From contig NZ_CP095376.1 of NCBI RefSeq assembly GCF_023008405.1, forward strand, positions 2,380,001 through 2,444,000: a DNA stretch of 64,000 bases, in the 5' to 3' direction. Below the pieces are notes generated by a model. The model was not told the origin of the DNA and ran no database searches. It saw only the letters and a list, made by a program, of their open reading frames with translations. Each line of letters begins with the position of its first letter. The first letter of the stretch is position 1. Both the position numbers and the translations under genes were made by a program. The DNA is from Amycolatopsis sp. FBCC-B4732 (lineage in GTDB: Bacteria > Actinomycetota > Actinomycetes > Mycobacteriales > Pseudonocardiaceae). This document shows, piece after piece, positions 33,993 through 42,200 of the stretch.

Positions 33993-35014
33993 CAGCGGGC
34001 CCCGGCCGGCGGGACGGTCGGCGCGCAGTCGGCGACGTCGACGGGCTCGCCCATCGCGACGACGATCTTGCGGTCGCCGCGGAACGGGTCGCGCCCGTGG
34101 GTGTTCAGGATGTTGTCGACGAGCAGCAGGTCGCCCGGCTGCCACTGCTTGCGCACGGTCGCGGCGTCGTAGGCGGCGTCCAGTGCGGCCATCTCCTCGC
34201 GGGTCAGCGGGCTGCCGTCGCCGATGGCGGTGTTGAACGGGAGGTCGTCGCGGCCGAACTCGTCGATCAGCGTCTCGCGCAGTTCCTCGTCGAGCGACCA
34301 CTCGTTCCAGAAGGCCAGGTGGTTGAACCAGACCTCCTCGCCGGTGACCGGGTGGCTGATGACGCCGGGCCGCACCTGGCTGGTCCGCAGGTGCCCGTCG
34401 GCCTGCCAGCGGGCCGCGATGAGGTTCTCGGCGCAGTAGCGCTCGACGTCCTCGCGGGTGGTCGCGGCGAACGCGGTCCGCCAGTCGGTCGAGATGTGCT
34501 CGGAGTAGCTGCGGTCGAGCAGCCAGCCGTGCGCGCGGACCTTCGCCACGAGCTCCGCCGGCAGCGCGCGCAGCACCTTGCGGACGTCGGCGACCGGCGT
34601 CGCCCCGCCCTCGGTCGGCGCGATCAGGCAGGAGAACATCAGCAGGCCGGGGAAGGTGAGCGTGTAGCTGTTCTCGTTGTGCATCCGGATCCGCTGGGCG
34701 GCCGGCAGGTCGGTCGAGGAGAAGACGCCGTTGCCGAAGTCGCTGCGCGGGGTCGCCTTCTCGCGGTACGGCGTGCGGGCCGGCATCAGCGTGTCGCGGA
34801 CGCGCCCGAAGTCCTCGACGCTCGCGATCGGCAGGCCGCGCAGGTGTACCGCGCCGTGGCGGTGCAACGCCGCCCGCAGCGACGGCGCCGCTTCGGCGAG
34901 CCACGCCACGGCGGCGTCGAGATCGGTCAGCTCGCGCACTTCGGCGCTCGCCGGCTCGCCGGGCTCGACCACCCAGTCGAGCGGCAGGAACTCTTTGACG
35001 CCCAGTGAACCCAT
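33992..35014 (-). CDS. Fe(II)/2-oxoglutarate-dependent hydroxylase (TauD/SyrP-like)
   Basis: This 340-residue TauD-superfamily protein resembles SyrP-type amino-acid beta-hydroxylases of NRPS clusters. The metal site is visible as HxE in RMHNENSYTLTFPG (H112, E114) and the distal histidine in LLLVDNILNTHGRDPF, with the 2-oxoglutarate arginine expected in FRGDRKIVV. Such enzymes often hydroxylate the beta carbon of a carrier-bound amino acid. It is the first gene of an operon directly followed by the A-PCP protein, whose carrier is the obvious partner. The likely product is a beta-hydroxylated residue, perhaps beta-hydroxyglutamine. Confidence 0.85.
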   Translation of the reverse strand: MGSLGVKEFLPLDWVVEPGEPASAEVRELTDLDAAVAWLAEAAPSLRAALHRHGAVHLRGLPIASVEDFGRVRDTLMPARTPYREKATPRSDFGNGVFSSTDLPAAQRIRMHNENSYTLTFPGLLMFSCLIAPTEGGATPVADVRKVLRALPAELVAKVRAHGWLLDRSYSEHISTDWRTAFAATTREDVERYCAENLIAARWQADGHLRTSQVRPGVISHPVTGEEVWFNHLAFWNEWSLDEELRETLIDEFGRDDLPFNTAIGDGSPLTREEMAALDAAYDAATVRKQWQPGDLLLVDNILNTHGRDPFRGDRKIVVAMGEPVDVADCAPTVPPAGAR

Positions 35015-35221
35015 CGTTTGTCCTTTCGCCGCACCCGCCGCGGGCGTCCACAGTGGAGCCACCCGGGTTCGCTCGTGAGCCGACGCTAGGCCGCGTCCCG
35101 GCCGCGCGGCGGCAGCCGGTGCGGCAGTGCGGCGGCAGTTTCGGTGCCCGCCGGGTTGCCGCCGCCCTCCTGCCGCCGCAACTGCCGGTCGGGCTCCGGT
35201 GCCCCGCTTAGGTTCGGGAAC
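35015..35221. promoter_or_regulatory. Divergent promoter region of the NRPS cluster
   Basis: This 207-bp gap separates the two biosynthetic operons. It contains an imperfect inverted repeat: GGCAGTGCGGCGGCAG at 35123-35138 against CTGCCGCCGCAACTGCC at 35170-35186, differing by one base insertion. A cluster-specific activator may bind there. TAGGTT at about 35210-35215 could be a -10 box for a leaderless transcript starting at the GTG at 35222; no ribosome site is seen for that gene. Confidence 0.45.
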
Positions 35222-35644
35222 GTGACTTCGGAACTTCGCCCGGTCGCGGTGGTCAGCAGCACGGCCTCCGACGCGCACACCTGGAACCTCGTCTACCTGC
35301 AGCTGCTGCTCGAAGAGCTCGGCTTCGCGGTGACGAACCTCGGCGCGTGCGTGCCGGACGAGCTGGTGGTGCGCGAGTGCCGACGGCTGGACCCGGACGT
35401 GGTGGTGCTCAGCACGGTCAACGGCCACGGGCACACCGACGGCCTCCGCCTGGCCCCGCGCCTGCGGGCCGCGCTGGCCGGCGCGGCCCTGGTCATCGGC
35501 GGCAAGCTCGGCGTCGACGGCACCCGGGGCGTGGCGGCGGAAGCCGAGCTGCGCGCGGCGGGCTTCGACCGCGTCTTCGGCGACGGCGACATCGCCGCCT
35601 TCCGGCGCTACCTGGCCGCGCTGCCGGTGCGGGTGGCGTCGTGA
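35222..35644 (+). CDS. Glutamate mutase small (cobalamin-binding) subunit
   Basis: This 140-residue Rossmann-like B12-binding protein carries the adenosylcobalamin half of glutamate mutase, which isomerises L-glutamate to (2S,3S)-3-methylaspartate. The cobalt-ligand histidine is in SDAHTWNLVYLQLLLEELGF, aligning with DxHxxG; the glycine of that motif is replaced by asparagine. The next conserved elements VVVLSTVNGHG and LVIGGKLG are present. The same pathway supplies 3-methylaspartate in friulimicin and vicenistatin biosynthesis. Its stop overlaps the next start (GTGA), so the two subunits are made together. Confidence 0.88.
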   Translation: MTSELRPVAVVSSTASDAHTWNLVYLQLLLEELGFAVTNLGACVPDELVVRECRRLDPDVVVLSTVNGHGHTDGLRLAPRLRAALAGAALVIGGKLGVDGTRGVAAEAELRAAGFDRVFGDGDIAAFRRYLAALPVRVAS

Positions 35645-37899
35645 GCGTGCCGTTCGGGGCGTTCGTCGCCCGGGAGCACGCGGCCGGCCGGCTGGTCGTC
35701 CAGCCGCGGATGGGTTTCCCGGCGCCGGAGGTCATGCGGGACGGCCTGCGCCGCACCCACGACGCGGCGGCCACCACGGTCGGCACGCTGACCCTCGACA
35801 GCTACACCCGCGTCGGGGACCTCGTGACGGCGGCCCGTGCGCTCGCCGACGGTGCGCCGCTCAACGGCTTCCCGCTCGTCACGCACGGCCCGGAGGTGAC
35901 CCGCGAGGTGCTGGCCGGCGTGCTCGGCCCGGACTTCCCGGTCCAGGTGCGGCACGGTTCGGCCGCTCCGCGCGACATCGTCGCCACGCTCGTCGCCGCC
36001 GGCCTGGACGCGACCGAGGGCGGGCCGGTCTCGTACTGCCTGCCCTACAGCCGCACCCCGCTGCGGACGGCGGTGCGGCACTGGGCCGACGCCTGCGCCC
36101 GGCTGGCGGCGGCGAGCGGCACGGCCCACCTGGAGACGTTCGGCGGCTGCATGCTCGGCCAGCTCTGCCCGCCGGGCCTGCTGGTCGCGATCAGCGTCCT
36201 CGAAGCGATCTTCTTCGCCCAGCACGGACTCCGCAGCGTCTCGCTCAGCTACGCGCAGCAGACCGACCCGGCGCAGGACGAGGAAGCCGTCCGGGCGCTG
36301 CGCCTGCTGGCCGCCCGGTACCTGCCCGGCGTCGAGTGGCACGTCGTGGTCTACGCCTACATGGGCGTCTACCCGCGGACGCCGGCCGGCGCGGCCCGGC
36401 TGCTGACGTCCGCCGCGCGGCTCGCGGTGCGGTCCGGCGCGGCCCGGCTGATCGTCAAGACGGCCGCGGAAGCCCACCGGATCCCGACCGTCGCGGAGAA
36501 CGTCGACGCGCTCGAGCTCGCCGCGCGCGTCGCCGCCGGGACGCCGGCCGGGGCCGGCACCGAGGACACCGGCATCCACGCCGAGGCCACCGCGCTCGTC
36601 GAAGCCGTGCTGGGCTTGGACGACGACCTGGCCGGCGCGCTGCCGACCGCGTTCGCCCGCGGCCTGCTCGACGTCCCGTACTGCCTGCACCCGGACAACG
36701 CCGGCCGGGCCCGCAGCTACCTCGACGCCGGCGGCCGCCTGCAGTGGGCGGACACCGGCGGGCTGCCGATCGGCCCGCCGTCGCGCGCCGCCCGGCCGCA
36801 CCGGACCGGCTCGGCCGGGTTGCTGGCCGCGCTGTCGCACGTGGAACGGAAGTTCGACACGCCCCCGCCCGGCCGGGCCGGGGCCGGACCCGACAGGAGC
36901 GCCATGACCGACACCCCCGACGGGCAGCTGCCACCGCCGCTGCCCGTGCACCTCGCCTCGCCCGTCACCCAGGCCGCGCTGCGCGTCCAGCACCAGGTGC
37001 TGAACGCCGTGCGGGAGTTCCTCGGCGGCGAGGGGTTCACCGAGCTGCTGCCGCCGGTGATCGGCCCGGTCACCGACCCCGGTGTCCGCGGCTCGAAGCA
37101 GCTCGACGTCGACTACTACGGTCACCGCTACAAGCTGATGACCAGCGGGATCCTGTACAAGCAGGCGTCGCTGCTGGGCTTCGGCAAGATCTTCTACATC
37201 GCGCCGAACGTCCGCGCGGAACCGGTCGAGACGTGCTCGACGCGGCGGCACCTCGCCGAGTTCCACCAGATCGACGTCGAGGTCGCGGGCGCGAGCCGGG
37301 CGCAGGCCCAGGACGTCGCCGAACGGCTGCTCACGCACGTCGTGAAGCACGTGCTCGCGACGGTCCCCGGCGAGCTGACCGGGCTGGGCCGCGACCTCGC
37401 GGAGCTGACCGGCGTGCTGTCCGGGGCGTTCGGCCGCACCACGCACGCCGCCGCCGTCGCCCGGCTGCACGAGCTGGGCCACCCGCAGAGCCCGGACGCG
37501 GAGCTCGACTGGGCCGGCGAGGAACTGCTGTCCCGGGCCACCGACCGGCCGTTCTTCGTCGACGACTACCCCAAGGGCTCGCGCGGCTTCTACGACCGCG
37601 AAGCCACCACCGAGCCCGGCGTCCTGCGCAACTTCGACCTCCTCGCGCCCGGCGGCTTCGGCGAACTGGCCAGCGGCAGCGAACGCGAGTCCGACTACGC
37701 GCGGATCGTCACGCGGATGCGCGAGACCGGCGAGAACCCGGCCAAGTACGGCTGGTACCTCGACATGGTCCGCGAGGGCATCCCCGCGAGCGCGGGCTTC
37801 GGGCTGGGCCTGGAGCGGCTCGTCCGGTTCCTCACCGGCCTCGACGCGGTGTGGCGGGTCAACGCCTACCCGAAGGTCCCCGGGCTGGTGGCGCCGTGA
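35641..37899 (+). CDS. Fusion of glutamate mutase large subunit with an asparagine-synthetase-type aaRS paralogue
   Basis: One uninterrupted 752-codon frame encodes two enzymes. Residues 1 to about 400 are the catalytic TIM-barrel subunit of glutamate mutase (TLTLDSYTRVGDL, GPVSYCLPYSRTPLRTAVRHW, HLETFGGCMLGQLCPPGLL). Residues about 422-752 form a class II synthetase core without an anticodon domain, matching the archaeal AsnRS paralogue that makes asparagine from aspartate and ammonia: LPPVIGPVTDPGVRGSKQLD, YKLMTSGILYKQ, motif 2 RRHLAEFHQIDVE, DDYPKGSRGFYDRE, motif 3 GFGLGLERLVRF. I infer that glutamate becomes 3-methylaspartate and is amidated to 3-methylasparagine. An ATG at 36904 behind AGGAG could start the second half separately, but no stop divides them. 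Confidence 0.88.
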   Translation: MSVPFGAFVAREHAAGRLVVQPRMGFPAPEVMRDGLRRTHDAAATTVGTLTLDSYTRVGDLVTAARALADGAPLNGFPLVTHGPEVTREVLAGVLGPDFPVQVRHGSAAPRDIVATLVAAGLDATEGGPVSYCLPYSRTPLRTAVRHWADACARLAAASGTAHLETFGGCMLGQLCPPGLLVAISVLEAIFFAQHGLRSVSLSYAQQTDPAQDEEAVRALRLLAARYLPGVEWHVVVYAYMGVYPRTPAGAARLLTSAARLAVRSGAARLIVKTAAEAHRIPTVAENVDALELAARVAAGTPAGAGTEDTGIHAEATALVEAVLGLDDDLAGALPTAFARGLLDVPYCLHPDNAGRARSYLDAGGRLQWADTGGLPIGPPSRAARPHRTGSAGLLAALSHVERKFDTPPPGRAGAGPDRSAMTDTPDGQLPPPLPVHLASPVTQAALRVQHQVLNAVREFLGGEGFTELLPPVIGPVTDPGVRGSKQLDVDYYGHRYKLMTSGILYKQASLLGFGKIFYIAPNVRAEPVETCSTRRHLAEFHQIDVEVAGASRAQAQDVAERLLTHVVKHVLATVPGELTGLGRDLAELTGVLSGAFGRTTHAAAVARLHELGHPQSPDAELDWAGEELLSRATDRPFFVDDYPKGSRGFYDREATTEPGVLRNFDLLAPGGFGELASGSERESDYARIVTRMRETGENPAKYGWYLDMVREGIPASAGFGLGLERLVRFLTGLDAVWRVNAYPKVPGLVAP

Positions 37900-39137
37900 A
37901 GGCCCCCGGCTTCCCCGAGGCGGCGGTCCGGGACCGGGCCGCGCGGGGCGCCGCCGCGGTGTTCCCGGCCGAATCCGCCTACGGCAGCGAGGTGTTCGGT
38001 GCGGCCGGACCGGAGGGCGACGAGCTGGACCGCGCGCGGCTGGTGCCACCGGTGTTCGTGCCACTGCGGCTGGAAAAGCTGATCGAGCTGGGCCGCGAAC
38101 CGCTGTTCTCCGACGTCGAGCTGGCGACCGGGATCGGCGGGTTCGCCTCGCCGCTGCCGGTGTACCTCTCGGCGTTCGGCTCGACGCAGCTCGGCGGCGG
38201 TGACCTCGCGATGGCGGCGTCGCGCCAAGCCGGGCGGCTGGGCATCCCGATGGTGCTCGGCGAGAACGTCGTGCCGGTCAACGGGTACGCGAACGCCCTG
38301 CTCACGCGCGTGCGGGCGTACGCCGGAGAGGTGCCCGACGGGCTCGGCGGGGTCGTGGTGCAGCAGAGCACCGAGGACGCCGACGCCGAGGTCTGGAACC
38401 TCGTCTACAGCGACCCCGCGGCGTCGGCGCTGCTCGACGGCGGCCGGCTCGGGTTCGAGCTGAAGGTGGGGCAGGGCGCCAAGCCCGGGCTCGGCGGGAT
38501 GACCCTGCTGGACGCGGCCGCCGCGGCGCGGGTCGACGGGCAGTACGCGCTCACCGGATTCGGCCCGCGGAAGTTGCGTTCGAGCAGTCCCGGGACGTTC
38601 ACCGCCGAGATCCTGCGGCAGCAGGTCCGCTTGATGCGCAACAACTTCCCGCGCGCCCGCGTCTGGGTGAAGCTGCCGCCGGGCCGGGACGTCGCCGAAG
38701 CCGCCCGGGTCGCGTGGGCGGCCGGCGCGGACGCGGTCACCGTCGACGGCGCCGAAGGTGGCACGGGCTGGGCGCCCACGGCGTTCCTCGGCCACGTCGG
38801 GCTCCCGCTGGCCGAGTGCCTGCGCCGGATCGGGTCTCCCACGGGCTGCCTGCTGGCGGGCGGGCGGATGTGGGAGGGCACCCGGGTGGTGAAGGCGCTG
38901 GCCCACGGCGTCCGCGCGGCGGCGCTGGGCCGGGCGGCACTGGTCGCCGTCGACGAAGACCGCGCCGAGGGGCTGGTGCGGCTGGTCGAGGCGCTGGCGC
39001 TGGAGGCGCGGCTGCTGATCAGCGCGCTGGGCAAGTACCGCCCGGACGCGCTGGCCGCCGACGACGTCTGGCCTGCCGCTCCTGCCGCCGCGGAACTGCC
39101 GCTCGACCTGCCGGTCGCGGCGGTTCCCACCGCTTAG
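37896..39137 (+). CDS. Glutamate-synthase-like FMN-binding protein
   Basis: This 413-residue protein corresponds to the FMN/iron-sulfur central domain of glutamate synthase, made as a separate protein. Visible features are FASPLPVYLSAFGS near the start, the flavin-site glycines in LKVGQGAKPGLGG, VWVKLPPGRD, DGAEGGTGWAP and the closing phosphate-binding GGRMWEGTRVVKAL and ALGRAAL. The iron-sulfur cysteine cluster and glutaminase domain are not seen. The GTG start overlaps the previous stop by four bases. In this operon it may recycle glutamate for the mutase or perform a flavin-dependent step on its product. The reaction is not established. Confidence 0.8.
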   Translation: MKAPGFPEAAVRDRAARGAAAVFPAESAYGSEVFGAAGPEGDELDRARLVPPVFVPLRLEKLIELGREPLFSDVELATGIGGFASPLPVYLSAFGSTQLGGGDLAMAASRQAGRLGIPMVLGENVVPVNGYANALLTRVRAYAGEVPDGLGGVVVQQSTEDADAEVWNLVYSDPAASALLDGGRLGFELKVGQGAKPGLGGMTLLDAAAAARVDGQYALTGFGPRKLRSSSPGTFTAEILRQQVRLMRNNFPRARVWVKLPPGRDVAEAARVAWAAGADAVTVDGAEGGTGWAPTAFLGHVGLPLAECLRRIGSPTGCLLAGGRMWEGTRVVKALAHGVRAAALGRAALVAVDEDRAEGLVRLVEALALEARLLISALGKYRPDALAADDVWPAAPAAAELPLDLPVAAVPTA

Positions 39138-39216
39138 TTTTTCCCTCAGTGGCGCGGTCCCCGCGCCCAGCAGGTTCCGTGTCCGTCCTTTGTGGTCAGT
39201 TCGGGGTGAGCCCAGC

Positions 39217-42200
39217 ATGTCGGTGCAGGACGAGAAACCGGCCGTGACGATCGATTCCACCCGCCCGGCCTTGCGGTGCGGGGCCCGGACGCGCACCTAC
39301 GGCGAGCTCGAGGAGCTGGTCACGGCGACGGCCGAGCGCCTGACGGCGGCGGGCGCCCGGCCGGGTGACGTGGTCGCGGTGCGCAGCGAGGACCGGTTCG
39401 ACCAGGTCACCGGGCTGCTCGCGGTCTGGCGGGCGGGCGGGGTGCACCTGCCCCTGGACCCGGCGGCGCCGGCCGGACGCACCGAGCGCTTGCTGGCGGG
39501 AGCCGGCGCAAGGCTGCTCCTGGACGGCGGGGCAGTGCGGCCCGGCGGCTGTGAGTCCGCGGTACCGGTCGGCGGCGTGGTGGGGGTCGTGCGGCCTGGC
39601 GGCAGTGAGTCCGCGGCACCGGTCGGCGGCGTGGTCCGGCCCGGTGGCAGCCGTCCCGAGCCCGCGGGCGGCGAGGCCCTCGCCTACCTCATCCACACCT
39701 CGGGCACCACGGGCGAGCCGAAGGCCGTCGCCGTCGGGCACCGCGCACTGGCCGCGCACGTCGAAGCCATCTCCGCTCGCTTCGACCTCCGCGCCGACGA
39801 CGTCGTCCTCCACTTCGCGCGGTCCACTGTGGACGTCGCCGTCGAGCAGATCACCACCACCCTCGCCGCCGGTGCCTGCCTGGTCGTCCCCGAAGCGAAA
39901 CTCCGGTCCGCCGAGGAGTTCTGGCAGCTGCTCGAAGCCGAACGCGTCACCGTCGCGAACGTCGCCGCCGGGTACTTCCACGACCTCGTCGCGTCGGTGC
40001 GGGCCGGCCGGGCCGTGCCGCCCACGCTGCGGACCATGGTCTCCGGCAGCGACCGGCTGTCCCCGGCCGCGGCCGCCACCTGGCTCGACCGGACCGGCGT
40101 CCGCCTGCTCAACGCCTACGGCCCGACCGAAACCGTCATCACCGCCACCGTGCACGAGGTCCGGCCCGGTCACCCGGTCACCGTCGGCAGCCCGGTCGGC
40201 GACCGCGTCGCGCACCTGCTCGACGAGCGCCTCCAGCCCGTCGACGAAGGCGAGCTCTACCTCGGCGGCTCCCTCCTCGCCGCCGGCTACCTCGGCGACG
40301 GCGGGCGCACCGCCGTCCGGTTCGTCGCCGACCCGTTCTCGGCCGAACCCGGCGCCCGGATGTACCGCACCGGCGACCGCGCCCGCCGCACCGCCGGTGG
40401 CGAGCTGGAGTTCCTCGGCCGCGTCGACGACCAGGTCAAGATCCGCGGCTTCCGCGTCGAGCCCGGCGAGGTGGAGAACGCGCTGGCCGCGCACCCCGCC
40501 GTCACCGCCTGCGCGGTCGTGCCGCACGAAGCCGCGAGCGGCACCCAGCTCGCCGCGTACGTCGTCGCCGAGCACCCGCTCGAATACCCGGAATTACGCG
40601 AGTTCCTCGCCCAGTCGTTGCCGGAGCACCTGATCCCGGCGAGCGTGACGCCCCTGCCGCAGCTGCCGCTCACCGCCGCCGGCAAGGTCGACCGCGCCGC
40701 GCTGCCGGAGCCGGCCCGTGCCGAAGCCGGCTACCGCGCCCCGCGCACCCCGGCCGAGCAGCTGCTCGCCGCGATCTGGGCGGACGTCCTCGGCGTCGGG
40801 CGCGTCGGCCTCGACGACAACTTCTTCCACCTCGGCGGCGACTCGCTGACCGCCGTGCGGGTGGCCGGTCGCGTGCTCGAAGTGTTCGGGCCCGTGTCGC
40901 CGTACCGGATCTTCGACGCGCCGACCCTGGAGCGCTTCGCCGCCGAGATGCACGACGGCGACGAGCGCCCCGGCCCGGTCCGCGCCCCGGCGTCCGACGC
41001 GCCGCTGTCCCGGTTCCAGCGCGGGTTGTGGCTGCTGGACGCCTGGCAGCCGGGCACGCCGACCTACAACGTGCCGTGGGTGTTCGACTTCGACGGCCCC
41101 CTCGACGCCGGCGTCCTGCGCGCGGCGCTGCAGCGGGTCGTGGATCGCCACGAGGCGCTGCGCACGACGTTCGAGGTCGCCGGGAGCCTGCCGCGCCAGG
41201 TGATCCACCCGCGCCTCGACGTCCCCTTCGAGATCACCGAGGCGGCCGACCCGGCCGGGCTGATCGCGGCCGACGCGCGGACGCCGTTCGACCTTGCGAC
41301 CGGGCCGCTGCTGCGCGCCCGGCTGGTCCGGACGTCGGCGACGACCGCGACCCTGGCTCTCGTCTTCCACCACATCGTCTGGGACGAAGGCTCGCTCGCC
41401 GTGCTCGACCGCGAGCTGCGCGAGTGCTACACCGCGCTGCTCGAGGGCCGCGAGCCGCGGCTGCCGGACCTGGCCGTCCAGTACGGCGACTACGCGAACT
41501 GGTTGCGGGACAACGGGATCACCGAGGAACAGCTCGGCTTCTGGGCCGAGCACCTGCGCGGCCTGCCGGACCGCCCGGCCCTTCCGCCCGACCACCCGCG
41601 GCCCGCCGAACCGGCGCACCGCTGCGGCTACCACCGCTTCGCGTTCGACGCCGGCCTCGCCACCGCGGTCCGGGAGTTCGCACGGGAGGCCGACGCGACC
41701 CCGTTCATGGTGCTGCTGGCCGGCCTCGTGCTCGCGGTGCACCGGACCGGCGGCGCGGCCGACCTCGTCGTCGGCACCCCGGTCAGCGTCCGCGAACGGC
41801 CGGAGCTCGACGCCCTCATCGGCTACTTCATCACGCTCCTCCCGCTGCGGTTCCGCGTCGAGGCCGAGGCGACCCGGCGGGACGTGCTCGACCACGTCCG
41901 CGGCGTCGCCCTCGACGGCTACCGCCACCAGGACGTGCCGCTGGAGGAGATCACCGGCCGGGTGCTGGGGGAGCGCTCCGGCGACCGGAACCCGTTGTTC
42001 CAGCTGGTCTTCGAGATGCACACCGCCGACCCGGACCCGCTGCCCTACGGCGAAGCGAAGCTCTCGCGGCGGCTGCACGTCAACGAGCTGTCCCGGTTCG
42101 ACCTGTCGTGGTCGGTCGAGGACGACGGCACCGGCTTCGGCGGCCGGATCGAATACGACACCGACCTGTTCGACGCCGCGACCCTGACCGCGCTCGGCGA

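Noticed and set aside
36336..37895. Upstream extension of the FMN protein by about 520 codons
   Set aside because: The extension runs out of frame through the mutase/synthetase fusion and is arginine-rich shadow sequence; the GTG overlapping the stop at 37896 is the better start.
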